Position numbers and translations under genes: made by a program. 64,000 bases of DNA from Vicia villosa (Eukaryota; Streptophyta; Magnoliopsida; Fabales; Fabaceae). The notes beneath the pieces were generated by a model. It ran no database searches. It saw only the letters and a program-made list of their open reading frames with translations, and was not told the origin of the DNA. This document shows positions 34,022-44,849 of this stretch, piece by piece (the first letter of the stretch is position 1; each line of letters begins with the position of its first letter). The stretch lies in NCBI RefSeq assembly GCF_029867415.1, contig NC_081186.1, positions 25,795,915 through 25,859,914 on the forward strand, read 5' to 3'.

Positions 34022-37000
34022 ATGGATAAGACATGGATGAATTCAAACTGATTGTCGAAAGAGTTCGAGAAAGGGGTATGGGAATTCGTTAAGTTTGCGG
34101 TTGCACACTCCAAAGACCCGATTCGAATACCGTGTCCTTGCTTGGGTTGCTGTTAGGGGGATAAGGTTGACGGGAAACAGTTAGCATCGCATTTACTACG
34201 ATTTGGAATTGATAGAAGTTATACAGTTTGGAGTTTGCATGGTGAGAAAAGTAACAGGAATGTTGAGTCGAGGTGTAATACGAAGTATGCTTCAAACGAA
34301 GATTGCACAGACACATACGATTGTGATCGAGTCGAAGAGATTGCAGAAGCGCTTGAAGAAGATCTTGAGGATTGTCCCAAAATGTTCGAGAGGTTGGTAA
34401 GCGATGCAGAGAAACCGTTGTATGATGGTTGTTCAAAATTCACAAGATTGTCTGCGGTGTTAAAGTTGTACAACTTAAAGGCGGACAATAGATGGTCGGA
34501 TAAAAGTTTCACAGAGTTATTAGCCCTTATGAAAGATATGCTACCAAAGGATAATGTTCTTCCCAATCGAACGTATGAAGCCAAAAAGATGTTGTCCTCT
34601 ATTGGCATGAGCTATGATAAGATACATGCATGTCCAAACGATTGCGTTTTGTTTCGAAATGAGTATGCAGCATTGAATGAGTGTCCTAAATGCGGTGCCC
34701 CTCGATATAAGAAAAAGTTGTCTCCAGCCAAAGTCTTATGGTATTTTCCTATAATTCTGAGATTTAGACGCATGTATCGTAGTGAAACTGATTCAAGACA
34801 CTTGACTTGGCATACAGATGAAAGAATTATTGATGGAAAGTTGCGACATCCAGCAGACTCACCACAGTGGATGAAAGTTGATACTGATTATCCTGAATTT
34901 GGAAAAGAAGCAAGAAACCTTCGCTTGTCATTGTCTACTGATGGAATGAACCCGCATGGTATTCAAAGTATCTCGCGTAGCACATGGCCTGTGATTCTTA
35001 TGATTTATAACCTACCTCCGTGGCTATGTATGAAGCGTAAGTACATGATGTTATCTATGCTAATTTCTGGGCCTAAACAACCAGGGAATGACATAGACGT
35101 ATACTTGGCACCCTTAATCGAAGATTTAAAGTTTTTGTGGGAGAACGGTGTGGAGGTTTACGATGGGTATAGGAAAGAAAGTTTCAACTTGAGGGCGATG
35201 TTGTTTGGAACAATTAATGATTTTCCAGGATACGGAAATCTATCCGGGTACAGCAATAAAGGTCAAAAAGCGTGTCCTGTTTGTGAAGATGAAACCGATA
35301 CGACACGATTGGAGCTTTGTCAAAAGAATGTCTTTCTCGGCCATCGTAGATTCTTAAATTCTAATCATCACTACCGTGGGTGGAGAAAAGTATTCAATGG
35401 AAAGGCCGAACATCGTACAGCCCCGCCTTTTTGTCAGGTGATCAAATTTTTGAAAAGGTGAAAGATGTGAGCACTCAGTTTGGCAAGCCTTTTGCACATT
35501 CACTTGTCAAGGGTGGGTGGAAGAAGAAGTCAATTTTTTTTTGAACTTCCATATTGGAAGTCGTTGTACGTAAGACATTTCCTCGATGTTATGCATATTG
35601 AAAAAAATGTATTTGACAGCGTTATCGGTAGGTTACTCAATATACAAGAAAAGTCTAAGGATGGCGTTAACATAAGGAAGGACACGGTAAACATGGGAAT
35701 GAGAACTGAATTGGGACCCGTGACGAAAGGAAGACGAATATATCTGCCACCTGTTGTTTACACTCTATCTAGAAAGGAGAAGAAAACATTGTGTGAGTTC
35801 CTCAGTGAAGTTAAAGTTCCAGAAGGCTACTCATCAGATATTAGAAGACTTGTGTCCATGAAAGACCTCAAGTTAAAGAGTTTGAAGACGCATGATTGCC
35901 ATGTTATAATGGAACATTTTTTACCAATAGGTATACGTTCTAGTCTGCCTGAAAAAGTAAGAAGCGCAATAACTAAATTGTGTTTTTTCTTCAGGTCAAT
36001 TTGCAGTAAGGTGGTCGATCCCGCGATCTTACCAACATTGCAAAAAGAGATAGTTGTTACTTTATGTGATCTTGAAATGTCTTTTCCTCCCTCGTTTTTT
36101 GACATAATGGTTCATCTAGTCGTTCATCTTGTGAAAGAGACACAATTGTGCGGACCAGCTTATATGAGATGGATGTACCCTGCCGAACGTTATATGAAAA
36201 TATTAAAAGGGTACGTGAAAAACAGAAGTCGACCGAAGGGTTGTATTTTCGAACGATACATTTTTGAAGAAGCGGTTGAGTTTTGTACTGATTTTCAGTC
36301 AAATGTTCAATCAATTGGACTCCCCAAATCTCATATTGTTGAAAAAAAAGAAGGGAAAAGGCTAACTGGAAATAAAGTTGTGACAGTATCAATGGTCGAG
36401 CGGGATCAAGCGCACTTGTATGTTCTGCACAATGAGATTGAGGTTGAGCCGTATGTTGAAATGCACAAGGTTGTTCTCCGAGATTTAAATCCGAATAGAA
36501 ATGAGAATTGGATAGTATGAGAGCACAATCGAAGTTTCATACCGTGGTTTAGGGGACATATTTATTCAAAGTATCGTTCAGATCCTGCTTCAGTAACAGA
36601 GAGGTTGAGATGTTTAGCATATGGTCCAAGTATAATTGTGTTTTCTTATAGCGCATACGCAACTAATGGATACACATTTTATACCAAAGAACAGGATGAT
36701 AAAAGTACTATGCAAAATAGTGGTGTTACCTTAGTAGCTGAAGCAATGCACATTGTAGATGTTGTTGATTGGCTGTAATTTTTGGTAAAACTAATTGTGG
36801 TTCTATCTTGTCATAACTGGTGTCATGACATGCATTCTGCTGTTGTGAAGTCTTTCCTTATGCGGGCCTTTACCTGATGTCAAGGCCGATGTCATGACAT
36901 TCGCAGCTGTTCGTTCTTTTCTATTACTATTTATGGTTATGTGATCTGATAAGATCCTATGCGCTTTATTTGGTAATGATGGATTCTGATCTGTTTCAAG

Positions 37001-38172
37001 GACGTCTTGGATGATTATTATTATTAGTTCCTTGATTTATGGAGATTAGTTTTATTAGGGTTAAAACTATTTTGTGGATCCAAGGCCCAGCTGCTGTATT
37101 GTATGAAGGCTATATATTCCACGCAGGTGCTGCTGTTGACGTTAGGGTTTTTGTTTGAGAAACTTTTAGAGTTCTTTGTTTTTAAGTCTTTCGTTGTAGC
37201 TTTCTTGTAAGCCAAACAATCATCATGATGATTGTCTTGGTCTAGGCGTTTTGTTTTGAGTTGTAAGAAGTACTCAAAGCTTTTAAGCAAGAGTACTATT
37301 GTACTTGATCAAAGCTTTTAAGCAAGATCAAGTTGTGTCCTTGAAGAGTGTCTTCTTTTGCTATTCGTTGGTTAGTTTTCATCACTGCTGTGATTGAGGG
37401 GGAGTGAGTAGGATCTCTGGTCTAAGTTGTTTAGATTGAAGTTGCATTGGGTAGATATTAAGTGAAAGGCGTAATCTTGATTTGTATTACCTTTAATTGA
37501 TATTACTTATAGTGGACTTCCTCCCTGGCTTGGTAGCCCCCAGATGTAGGTGTGTTTGCACCGAACTGGGTTAACAACTTTCCTGTGTTGTTTTTCTGTT
37601 TACTCTTTGTTCTTTTGTTTAAAAACGTTCAGATAGTAATGTCGTGACATCCTGTTAGACATCGCGTGTCTGAGTCCAGAATTTCACACATATCAAGTGC
37701 GAATGACTTAAATCCGAAATTTGCAAATTTGTCATATTTTTGGGTTATCGAGCGCATTTTGGTGTTTGATTACGCGAAGTTTCAGATTCCTATATTTGGT
37801 TGCAAATGGGTTGAAAATAATAGTGGCATACGAATGGATAAGTCAGGATTTTTGCAAGTGCATCTCAATAGGATGTGGTACAAAGATGAGCCTTTCATTC
37901 TATCCTATCAAGCTAAACAAGTGTTCTATGTCAATGATCCGACAAGTACGAAATAGTCTACAGTGCTTTTATCTAACAAAATAGTTGATGAAAACATTGA
38001 ATATCAAGGTGATATTGGTGTTGGCATTGAATCTTGTACAAGAAACGATCAAAATGAGAATGAATCTTGTACTAGAAATGATCATAATGAGGGTATTTGG
38101 ATCAATCCAACCGTCCGCGTTGTTAAGAGACGCGTAGAATACAATCCTACCAAGAAAAGAAAGAGACGTTAG
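34022..38172 (+). pseudogene. CACTA TnpD-type transposase (TNP2), split by a solo LTR
   Basis: ATG at 34022 opens a transposase-associated domain (WEFVKFAVAHSKDPIRIPCP, FGIDRSYT). The Transposase_21/TNP2 part follows at about 34540-35700, with CPNDCVLFRNEYAALNECPK, SLSTDGMNPHG, LRAMLFGTINDFPGYGNLSG and FLDVMHIEKN. A DUF4218-like part (SFFDIMVHLVVHLVKE, about 36080) comes next, then a DUF4216-like part interrupted at 36754 by an LTR and resumed at 37692 (GVTLVAEA, then FGCKWVENNSGIRMD). It ends KKRKRR at 38170. Damage: stops at 34049, 34154 and 36518, and two one-base shifts in T-runs (about 35428 and 35535) that cancel each other. The enzyme would cut and join element ends in the nucleus. Confidence 0.9.
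36754..37686 (+). mobile_element. Solo LTR of the SIRE/Maximus Copia family, TSD CACAT
   Basis: 933 bases from TGTAGATG to GAATTTCA, flanked by CACAT at 36749-36753 and 37687-37691. It shares with the LTR at 8783-9759 the start, the TTTTTGGTAAAAC block, the CTTGGTAGCCCCCAGA block near 37529 and the GAATTTCA end. It interrupts the transposase codons, so it inserted after the CACTA, and its internal region was later lost by LTR-LTR recombination. Confidence 0.9.
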
Positions 38173-38702
38173 TGATAAAGGTAATAGTATACATATTCCG
38201 ACTAATTTGCTTTATTCAATTTGTACCGATTGTTATATATTCAATTTGTATAGTTTTTTTCAATTTGTATTCCGATTGTTACAATACTTATTCAATTTTG
38301 GTGCATATTTTCGTTTTGTACATAACTTTTGAACCATGTATCCGTTTGTCGACGTCTTTACATGTAACTATACTATTTTGACGATTCCAGAGCTGCTCAT
38401 GCACTTATCTTTACATTTCGGGACTGTTTTTTTTATCGGTTTTGCTTCTGCCCGTAATCAAAAGTCGGGCTTAGGGTCTGAATTTCGGAAAACCGACTTT
38501 ATTTTTGAGTCCATGGGGACGTTTTACCATAGCCATGTAAATTTCGTTCAATTCCGACAACTTTCTTTTTTTGACGCTTATTTTGATTTCACCGATTTCG
38601 TTTCCGATTTACTTGTACATGCATGGTTTGACTTCCATTTGACTTGTATAGATTGTTATCTTATTAATAGTGTACTAATGTGATTTAGTTTGTTTGATAC
38701 AG

Positions 38703-41700
38703 GTTCAATGGCTCCGGATAGAGATGCTCCACCTGAAAACTCACAAGAAAACTCACAAGAAAGAGATGCTCAAGAAAGAGATGCTCCGGATACAAATGCT
38801 CCACCTGATACATCATCAAATGAAGTTGCACGAGGCATCACCATTATGAAGGGAATCATTCGACATAGAGACCAAGGATTAATATACCATTTGGAATGGA
38901 ATTCTGATAACCAACCAATTGGTCCTAATTCTGCAAAGTTGACAAGCTATATTGGTACACTTGTTCGTATGCATATTCCAGTCTTCGTAGCTAAATGGAA
39001 TTTGAAAAGCGAAGAGTTGGATGCGAAAAAAAGCGATTTGGGACGAGCTTAAGGTATCATATATGGTTGTTGTTATTATCTTGACGATAATTTGTTTAAA
39101 TTACTTATACTAACACACTCTATGCGTATGTTTTTTTTGCAGAGGACTTTTGACATACCAGATGAGCGTAGACGCTACATACTTAGTTTGGTCGGAAAAA
39201 GATATAGAGGGTGGAAAGCTTTTTTGACAAACACCTATCTTAAGGATAAAGTTGGAAACTTTCTTGAAGAGGCACCGGGATGGCCAAAAAAGTATGAGAT
39301 CTTCATTGATGAAAAAGATTGGGTTGAGTTTGTAAATCAAAGAGATGAAGATTTTCGGAAAAGGAGTGTCACAAATACTGCGAGAGCATCAAAACCCGCG
39401 TATCCATACAAAAAAGGGCGTTTGGGATATGCACGCTTAGAGGATAAAATTGTAAGTAAATAGAAATGCGTTTTAATTAATTGTCTAAATGTGTTTTATT
39501 TGACGATTTTATCATTTGTGTCAATGCATAGTTAGAGGAGACGAAAAGTGAGGAAACCTCACTTCCAGTACATTTGTTATGGAAGGAAGCTCGTGTGGGC
39601 AAGAATCAAGCTGTTGATCCCGATGTTCAAAGAGTTTATGCAGAATGTGTAAGTATAATACTGTGTCTTTAATTAAATCAAATGTTTTTTAATATATAAA
39701 TGATTTTTTATCTCCACTAATAATTATTGAAATGTAAATGAATTACAGGAGACCTTGTCGCAATCGGTATCCACCGGTGAGGACCAGGATGATAGGAGCG
39801 TACTTAGTAGAGCACTAGATGCTCCTGAGTATCCCGGTCGGGTGAGGGGTAAGGGTCATGGTGTGACTCCAACCTCTTTTTACAAGCATTCTAGGAGAAG
39901 AAATCCTACCAATCAAGAAGTGTTGCAAAAATTGCAGGAATTGCAAGCACAAGTCTCTGAATTGCAAAGAGATAAAGATATGTATATGAGAGAAAAGTGC
40001 AATACTGCATCGGTGAAAGAAACTAGTGATAGAGCTAGTTTCAACTGTCAAAGAAAACTTCCCGAGGTAATTATAATTTTTTTTCCTTAAAAATTGTTTT
40101 ATTTTATTAATTATAATGACTTTATATTTACTATTGGTTTAGGACATTTCTTCTTGCCAACTATACTTATCGTCACCGAATTATCGCCTAGTTGGCAAGG
40201 GAAAATTGCACAACACTGTGGGAGATTTACTTCACCATAGACCGCTCCCGGATGGACACCTGAAAGTATCAGTTGATGTTGTATTAGATCATGATGCGGT
40301 GCTACCGGTACCTGACATGGTCTCAGAGACAACATTGATGCGAGATGCAATAGGGTCATTTGTTGCATGGCCCTCGGAGCTCATTATCATTGGTGATGAG
40401 GTATATTGAAAATCATTATGAATCATTTAGTTTTCGAATGTCAATTCTGCACCGTTACGTTAATTATTTTTTACATTTTAATTTTAGACTGCTCCTACAA
40501 AACCCGCAATTAAGGGCAAAGGGATTTTACAGGAGGAGGAGTCTGTTGCATCACTAAAAGAGGTACATTTAAGGTGTTAATATATAATTTGAATCAAAAA
40601 CTGCATGATTTTATATTTTATCAATCGTTATATGATTTTTAGGCATCTGCTCGGGGGTCACAACAAGTGACACAGCAAGTTCGTAGCATACCACCTAAGG
40701 GTCCTCCGAAGCAAGCGGCAAAAAAAGGTGGTGCTTTTGTGCCTCGATACCGGACGACGCTCGGAACACTTGTTGATATGTCCGATTTGAAGGAAGGTGC
40801 TCTCCGTGAAATCAATATGGATGAAGGTATCTTTGGTGTTGAATTCATGTCACATATTGCAATAGATGACTTGGAAGAGATTTTTACGCATGAACAACTA
40901 GGCGTCGCTAATATGCACTCATACATCCGGTAATATTCACTCATCCGATATATTATTTAATTAGTCGAACAATTTATTTACACATTTCAATGAAAATAAT
41001 CTAATATGTTTATTATGTTTTTATTTAAGGTTGTTGCATGAAAGAGTGTTGCGCGGGACTGCATTGTCAAACAGATTCCGTTTCGTGTCTTCCGCCCATT
41101 GCAGCGGAATGACAATTGCTTCGGAACCGGAATCAGTTAGACAGTGCTTAGTCGATAGATTCATGTCCTCCGGCAATACAGAAAGTCTGATTCTTTGGGC
41201 GTATAATACCCGACCAGTAGGGTTAGTTTCTCATTCTTGGTTCATCTAATCTTTGTTTCTTTTGCGTAGCAAAATTTTCATATAACCTATTGTTTTAATT
41301 TATAGAGCACACTGGTTGTTGCTTGCTATCAACCCGATAAGAGAAGTGGTATATTTTCTGAATTCGGTAGATGGTGAGTGGAGCAATTATCCAGCTATGA
41401 AGGAAATGATTGATTTGTAAGTGGGATCGTTCTAAATATTCTTGTATATTTATATATTTAATTATTTGTGAGATTGATCTAAATATATGCTTTTATATTT
41501 TTGTTAGATCAATACAAGTGTTCCGAAGTCAACGAGACGCACAGGTATCCCGGACTAAATTAAACAACATTACTTGGATCAAAGTGCAGGTACATTATTT
41601 TTCACAATTTTGCTTATAATATTTATGCTACTTGATAAAACAAGACAACTATAAAATCTTATTTGTTTTTCTATGTAGTGTCCGATACAGTGACCCAGTT

Positions 41701-41957
41701 CAGACTGCGGATACTTTGTTTTGAGGTTTATGAAAGAAATCCTTCAAATGAATCAATTAGAGATTCCAATCACGGTATGGATTTATAACTTAATTAGATA
41801 ACTTATTATAATTTATTACATTTAACTAAATCATTCATATTATGTTTTTATTCTGTAGTACTTTGACGAATTCCGTGCTGCTTCTTACACGAGACTTAAG
41901 TTGGAAGAAATCAAAGAGGATTTGTGTCAATTTTATATTCATCAGCTATTTATGTAG
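38703..41957 (+). pseudogene. CACTA TnpA-type gene with C-terminal Ulp1 protease domain, 12 exons
   Basis: Exons inferred from GT/AG sites that keep one frame: 38703-39053, 39143-39451, 39532-39648, 39749-40066, 40143-40400, 40488-40562, 40643-40929, 41030-41221, 41306-41416, 41508-41589, 41679-41774, 41859-41957. ATG at 38708. Exons 1-4 give a plant transposase (Ptta/En/Spm, Transposase_24-like) part (RRRYILSLVGKRYRGWK) and a coiled coil near 39930. Exon 5 is a DUF-type module. Exons 8-12 read AHWLLLAINP, YFLNSVDGEW, CPIQ and SSDCGYFVLR, the His, Asp/Asn, Gln and Cys positions of Ulp1/SENP cysteine proteases. Defects: one extra A in the run near 39026 (exon 1) and an in-frame TGA at 41691 between CPIQ and DCG. 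Confidence 0.85.
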
Positions 41958-42284
41958 GATTTGTGTAAGTTCCGAAGAGAATATTATAGTACTCTAGGAT
42001 ATATGGTTAATAACTTTGTTCATATTGTTGCCAATATTTGAAGTATAATATTGTTGATGTTAGAGATTTAGTTTGTTTGACATAATGATGTATATATATG
42101 ATTTTGGATATTATAATGGTATTATATTAGTATATATATAGTCCTACCTATGGTTGAAAATATATCGTCGAAAATATATTACAGGTCGAAAATATTACAG
42201 GTTGAAAATATATTACAGGTCGAAAATATTACAAGTCGAACTGGGAGGCTGAAATTACAGGTTGCACTTTAAAATACCTCAATT

Positions 42285-42665
42285 AGCAACGACAGCGCTT
42301 TTAAAAAACGCTCTTAAAGGGCCACCTACTAAAGCGCTTTATTACTAAAAGCGCTGCCTAAGATTAAAAAAAAGAAAGAAAAAAAATACGCAATCTACAA
42401 AAGCGCTTTTGGAAAAGCGCTCTTATAGGGGGGCTACAAGAGCGCTTTTTCCAGAAAAAACGCTCTTATAGGGGGGTCTACCAGAGCGCTTTTTCCAGAA
42501 AAAACGCTCTTATAGGGGGGTCTACCAGAGCGCTTTTTCTGGAAAAAACGCTCTTATAGGGGGATTTACCAGAGCGCTTTTAAAAGCGTTTTCGTTACCT
42601 ACGCCAGCGCTGGCTTTGACAGCGCTTTAAAGCGCTGTTAAAGCCCAAAAAAAGCGCTCTTGTAG
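42285..42665. repeat. Right subterminal repeat array of the large CACTA
   Basis: Repeated AGAGCGCTTTT.CCAGAAAAAACGCTCTTATAGGGGGG units (about five, near 42410-42580), with GC-flanked palindromes GCGCTTT/AAAGCGC, the same motif as the left end. Confidence 0.85.
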
Positions 42666-42795
42666 CTGTTCCGTGTTGTAGTGAACGCTATTTGAAATAG
42701 CACCTAAAAAATAAACTATAAGTCAGTAAAATAAACTATAAACTCGTGATAAAAAGACATTTACAAATTGTCTTACCAAACCGAACCTAGAGCCT

Positions 42796-43623
42796 AAATG
42801 ACCATCTAAAATTTTGTTAATATTTATGAGAAATTAGTCTCTAAATCAATCTCTATTGTGACCAATTATTTACCTTCTCTTAATCGGTCATTTAATTTTC
42901 TATTAGTAGGCTTTAAACACTACTAGAAATTTACTAGAGATCATGCATTTAAAGAAACGTGATAAACTTTAAATAGACAAAGAGTACTACAAAATAGACC
43001 ACACAAATAAACTTCACCCTCGCCCTATATTTATTCTCACGAATGCTACCAACAGTGCCACATTAACCACAATCTAAGAAAAAGGACATCTTTTTCAATT
43101 TTTTATTTATTTATTATTTAGGGATAAAGTAAGAGTTTTATGCTACAAAATTACAATATTTCACTCTTTTACAATCCAAAATAATGGAGTAGGTTACACA
43201 AAGTGTTTAATTGGTTGGGATCACATTGTCTTCAAACTGTATATGCCTGCATAATATATCATACTTTTAAGAAAGCTATGCACGAAATGCAACATTTTGT
43301 TTTAATTATTTATTAATGTAGGGACAGAAGGAAAACAATAAAAGAGACAAAAGTGTTTTAGCGTTGTTGTAGATTTTGGTTTCTTCACGCAACTAAATAA
43401 TACTTCCTTAATTGGACGATGCAAACTATAAATTCACCATTTCCACCCTATCAAAATCATGCGATCAAAACAAAGGAAAATATAATGCTTACTTTTGTTC
43501 ATCCATTCTCGCTAAATATTAATTATTTAATTTGTCCCGTATGAGTTACAAAGCAAGCTTGCAATATGGAAATTCATGTGAATTTTTTAATTGGACTTTT
43601 GTTTACTCATGAACACATGATTA
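42796..43623. other. Intergenic region upstream of the Kunitz gene
   Basis: AT-rich, no gene seen. At 42918 a lone CACTACTAGAAATTT resembles a CACTA end, but no partner end is found. The last 100 bases are probably the promoter. Confidence 0.5.
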
Positions 43624-43627
43624 GTCC

Positions 43628-43635
43628 TATAAATA
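43628..43635 (+). promoter_or_regulatory. TATA box of the Kunitz inhibitor gene
   Basis: TATAAATA lies 88 bases before the start codon, giving an expected leader of about 60 bases. Confidence 0.7.
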
Positions 43636-43723
43636 CTTCGCCTAGTGATCAACAGCAACAAACACAAAGCCGAAGTCCTCTTTCATATAACCTTAGATTG
43701 TGAGCCAGTAGGATTAATCCATA

Positions 43724-44332
43724 ATGTCAACTAGATTCCTCACCGTATTCATCCTTGCTCATGTCTGGCTTTTGATGGCAACAACATCAATAGCCCAAGT
43801 TGTGATAGACACAAGTGGCGACGCAGTTGAGGACGATGAGGAATACTTCATCAGGCCTGCTATCACAGGCAATGGAGGAGGTCCTACATTGATCACAGGA
43901 AATGCGCCATGCCCTCTGCAAGTTGGTCTTGTCAACACTGACTTGGCAAACGGTTTGCCGGTGGTATTCACACCTTTTGTCCCCCGTCATGATGAGGACG
44001 ACGTGCTTCTTGACAGAGACTTGAGAGTGACATTTGTAGCTTCCTCAAGTTGCGCGCAGTCCACCGAATGGAGAGTGGGTGAGAAAGACGCTACGAGTGG
44101 AAGGAGGCTGATTATAACTGGAAGAGATGACAGTACAGCTGGAGCATATGGTAACTTCTTTAGGATTGTGCCGACTCAAACTAGCCGTATCTATAACATC
44201 CAATGGTGCCCTGCAGAGGTATGCTCCACTTGTAAGTTTGAATGTGGGACTGTTGGTGTTATTCGTGAGAATGGAAAGATTTTGTTGGCCTTGGATGGTG
44301 GTGCACTCCCTGTTGTGTTCCAGAAAGAATGA
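43724..44332 (+). CDS. Kunitz-type protease inhibitor (miraculin/trypsin inhibitor family)
   Basis: A single uninterrupted 202-codon frame, intronless as usual for the family. Residues 1-24 form a signal peptide (hydrophobic FLTVFILAHVWLLMA, then SIAQ), so the protein is secreted or vacuolar. The Kunitz signature starts at about residue 27, VIDTSGDAVEDDEEYFI, fitting the V-x-D-x-x-G-x-x-(LIVM)-x5-Y-x-I pattern. Cysteines are at 63, 110, 162, 167, 170 and 174; Cys63-Cys110 is the expected first disulfide, and the C-terminal cluster WCPAEVCSTCKFECG holds the second, with extra cysteines. The C-terminus ALPVVFQKE is typical. Such proteins inhibit serine proteases in defence or seeds. The reactive-site residue cannot be set with confidence. 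A TATA box and AATAAA frame it, and a Copia element lies 182 bases after the stop. Confidence 0.93.
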   Translation: MSTRFLTVFILAHVWLLMATTSIAQVVIDTSGDAVEDDEEYFIRPAITGNGGGPTLITGNAPCPLQVGLVNTDLANGLPVVFTPFVPRHDEDDVLLDRDLRVTFVASSSCAQSTEWRVGEKDATSGRRLIITGRDDSTAGAYGNFFRIVPTQTSRIYNIQWCPAEVCSTCKFECGTVGVIRENGKILLALDGGALPVVFQKE

Positions 44333-44392
44333 TAACTAGAAGATGGTGAAGTTTATTTCTGTGGTGTGTTTATGTATATACACTTGCTTTTC

Positions 44393-44398
44393 AATAAA
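44393..44398 (+). terminator. Poly(A) signal of the Kunitz gene
   Basis: AATAAA 60 bases after the stop codon, in an AT-rich 3' end. Confidence 0.65.
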
Positions 44399-44514
44399 TA
44401 TTAAACATGTAGTTCATTTTAATTAATATCATGAAAGAAGGAAAGGGTTAAATGTATTCTGTCATGGAATAACGGCTCATTTGGGTGTGAATACTTTAAT
44501 AAGAATAAGTAAAG

Positions 44515-44832
<318 letters not shown>

Positions 44833-44835
44833 AAT

Positions 44836-44847
44836 TGGTATCAGAGC
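44836..44847 (+). other. Primer-binding site of the Copia element
   Basis: TGGTATCAGAGC, initiator-Met type, three bases after the LTR. Confidence 0.92.
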
Positions 44848-44849
44848 GC

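Larger units (their letters stand above)
31654..42683 (+). mobile_element. Large, nearly autonomous CACTA transposon, TSD AAC
   Basis: Starts CACTATGCCAAATT and ends GTTGTAGTG, with the 3-base duplicate AAC at 31651-31653 and 42684-42686. Both ends carry arrays of an AAAGCGCTCTTATAGGGGGG-type motif. Inside, all on the plus strand, are a captured membrane-protein gene (32461-33113), a TnpD-type transposase (34022-38172, split by a solo LTR) and a spliced TnpA-type gene whose 3' exons encode a Ulp1-type protease (38703-41957). Both transposition genes have only a few disabling changes. Confidence 0.92.
29300..42795. mobile_element. Palindromic MITE, copy 2, split by two later insertions
   Basis: The same family as copy 1, starting directly after it. 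Its pieces are 29300-29554, 31595-31653 and 42687-42795; joined, they give about 420 bases that follow copy 1 in order. The last piece contains AACGCTATTTGAAATAGC, matching AACGCTACTTGAAATAGC at about 29141 in copy 1. It ends AGAGCCT. The gaps are exactly the Mutator-like element at 29555 and the CACTA at 31654, so both arrived later. Confidence 0.7.

Noticed and set aside
38172..38690. Open frames between tnpD and tnpA
   Set aside because: Low-complexity T-rich sequence before a good splice acceptor at 38702; more likely leader/intron of the tnpA gene.
42918..42935. Start of a third CACTA transposon (CACTACTAGAAATTT)
   Set aside because: No subterminal array, no inverted partner end and no TSD partner were found nearby.
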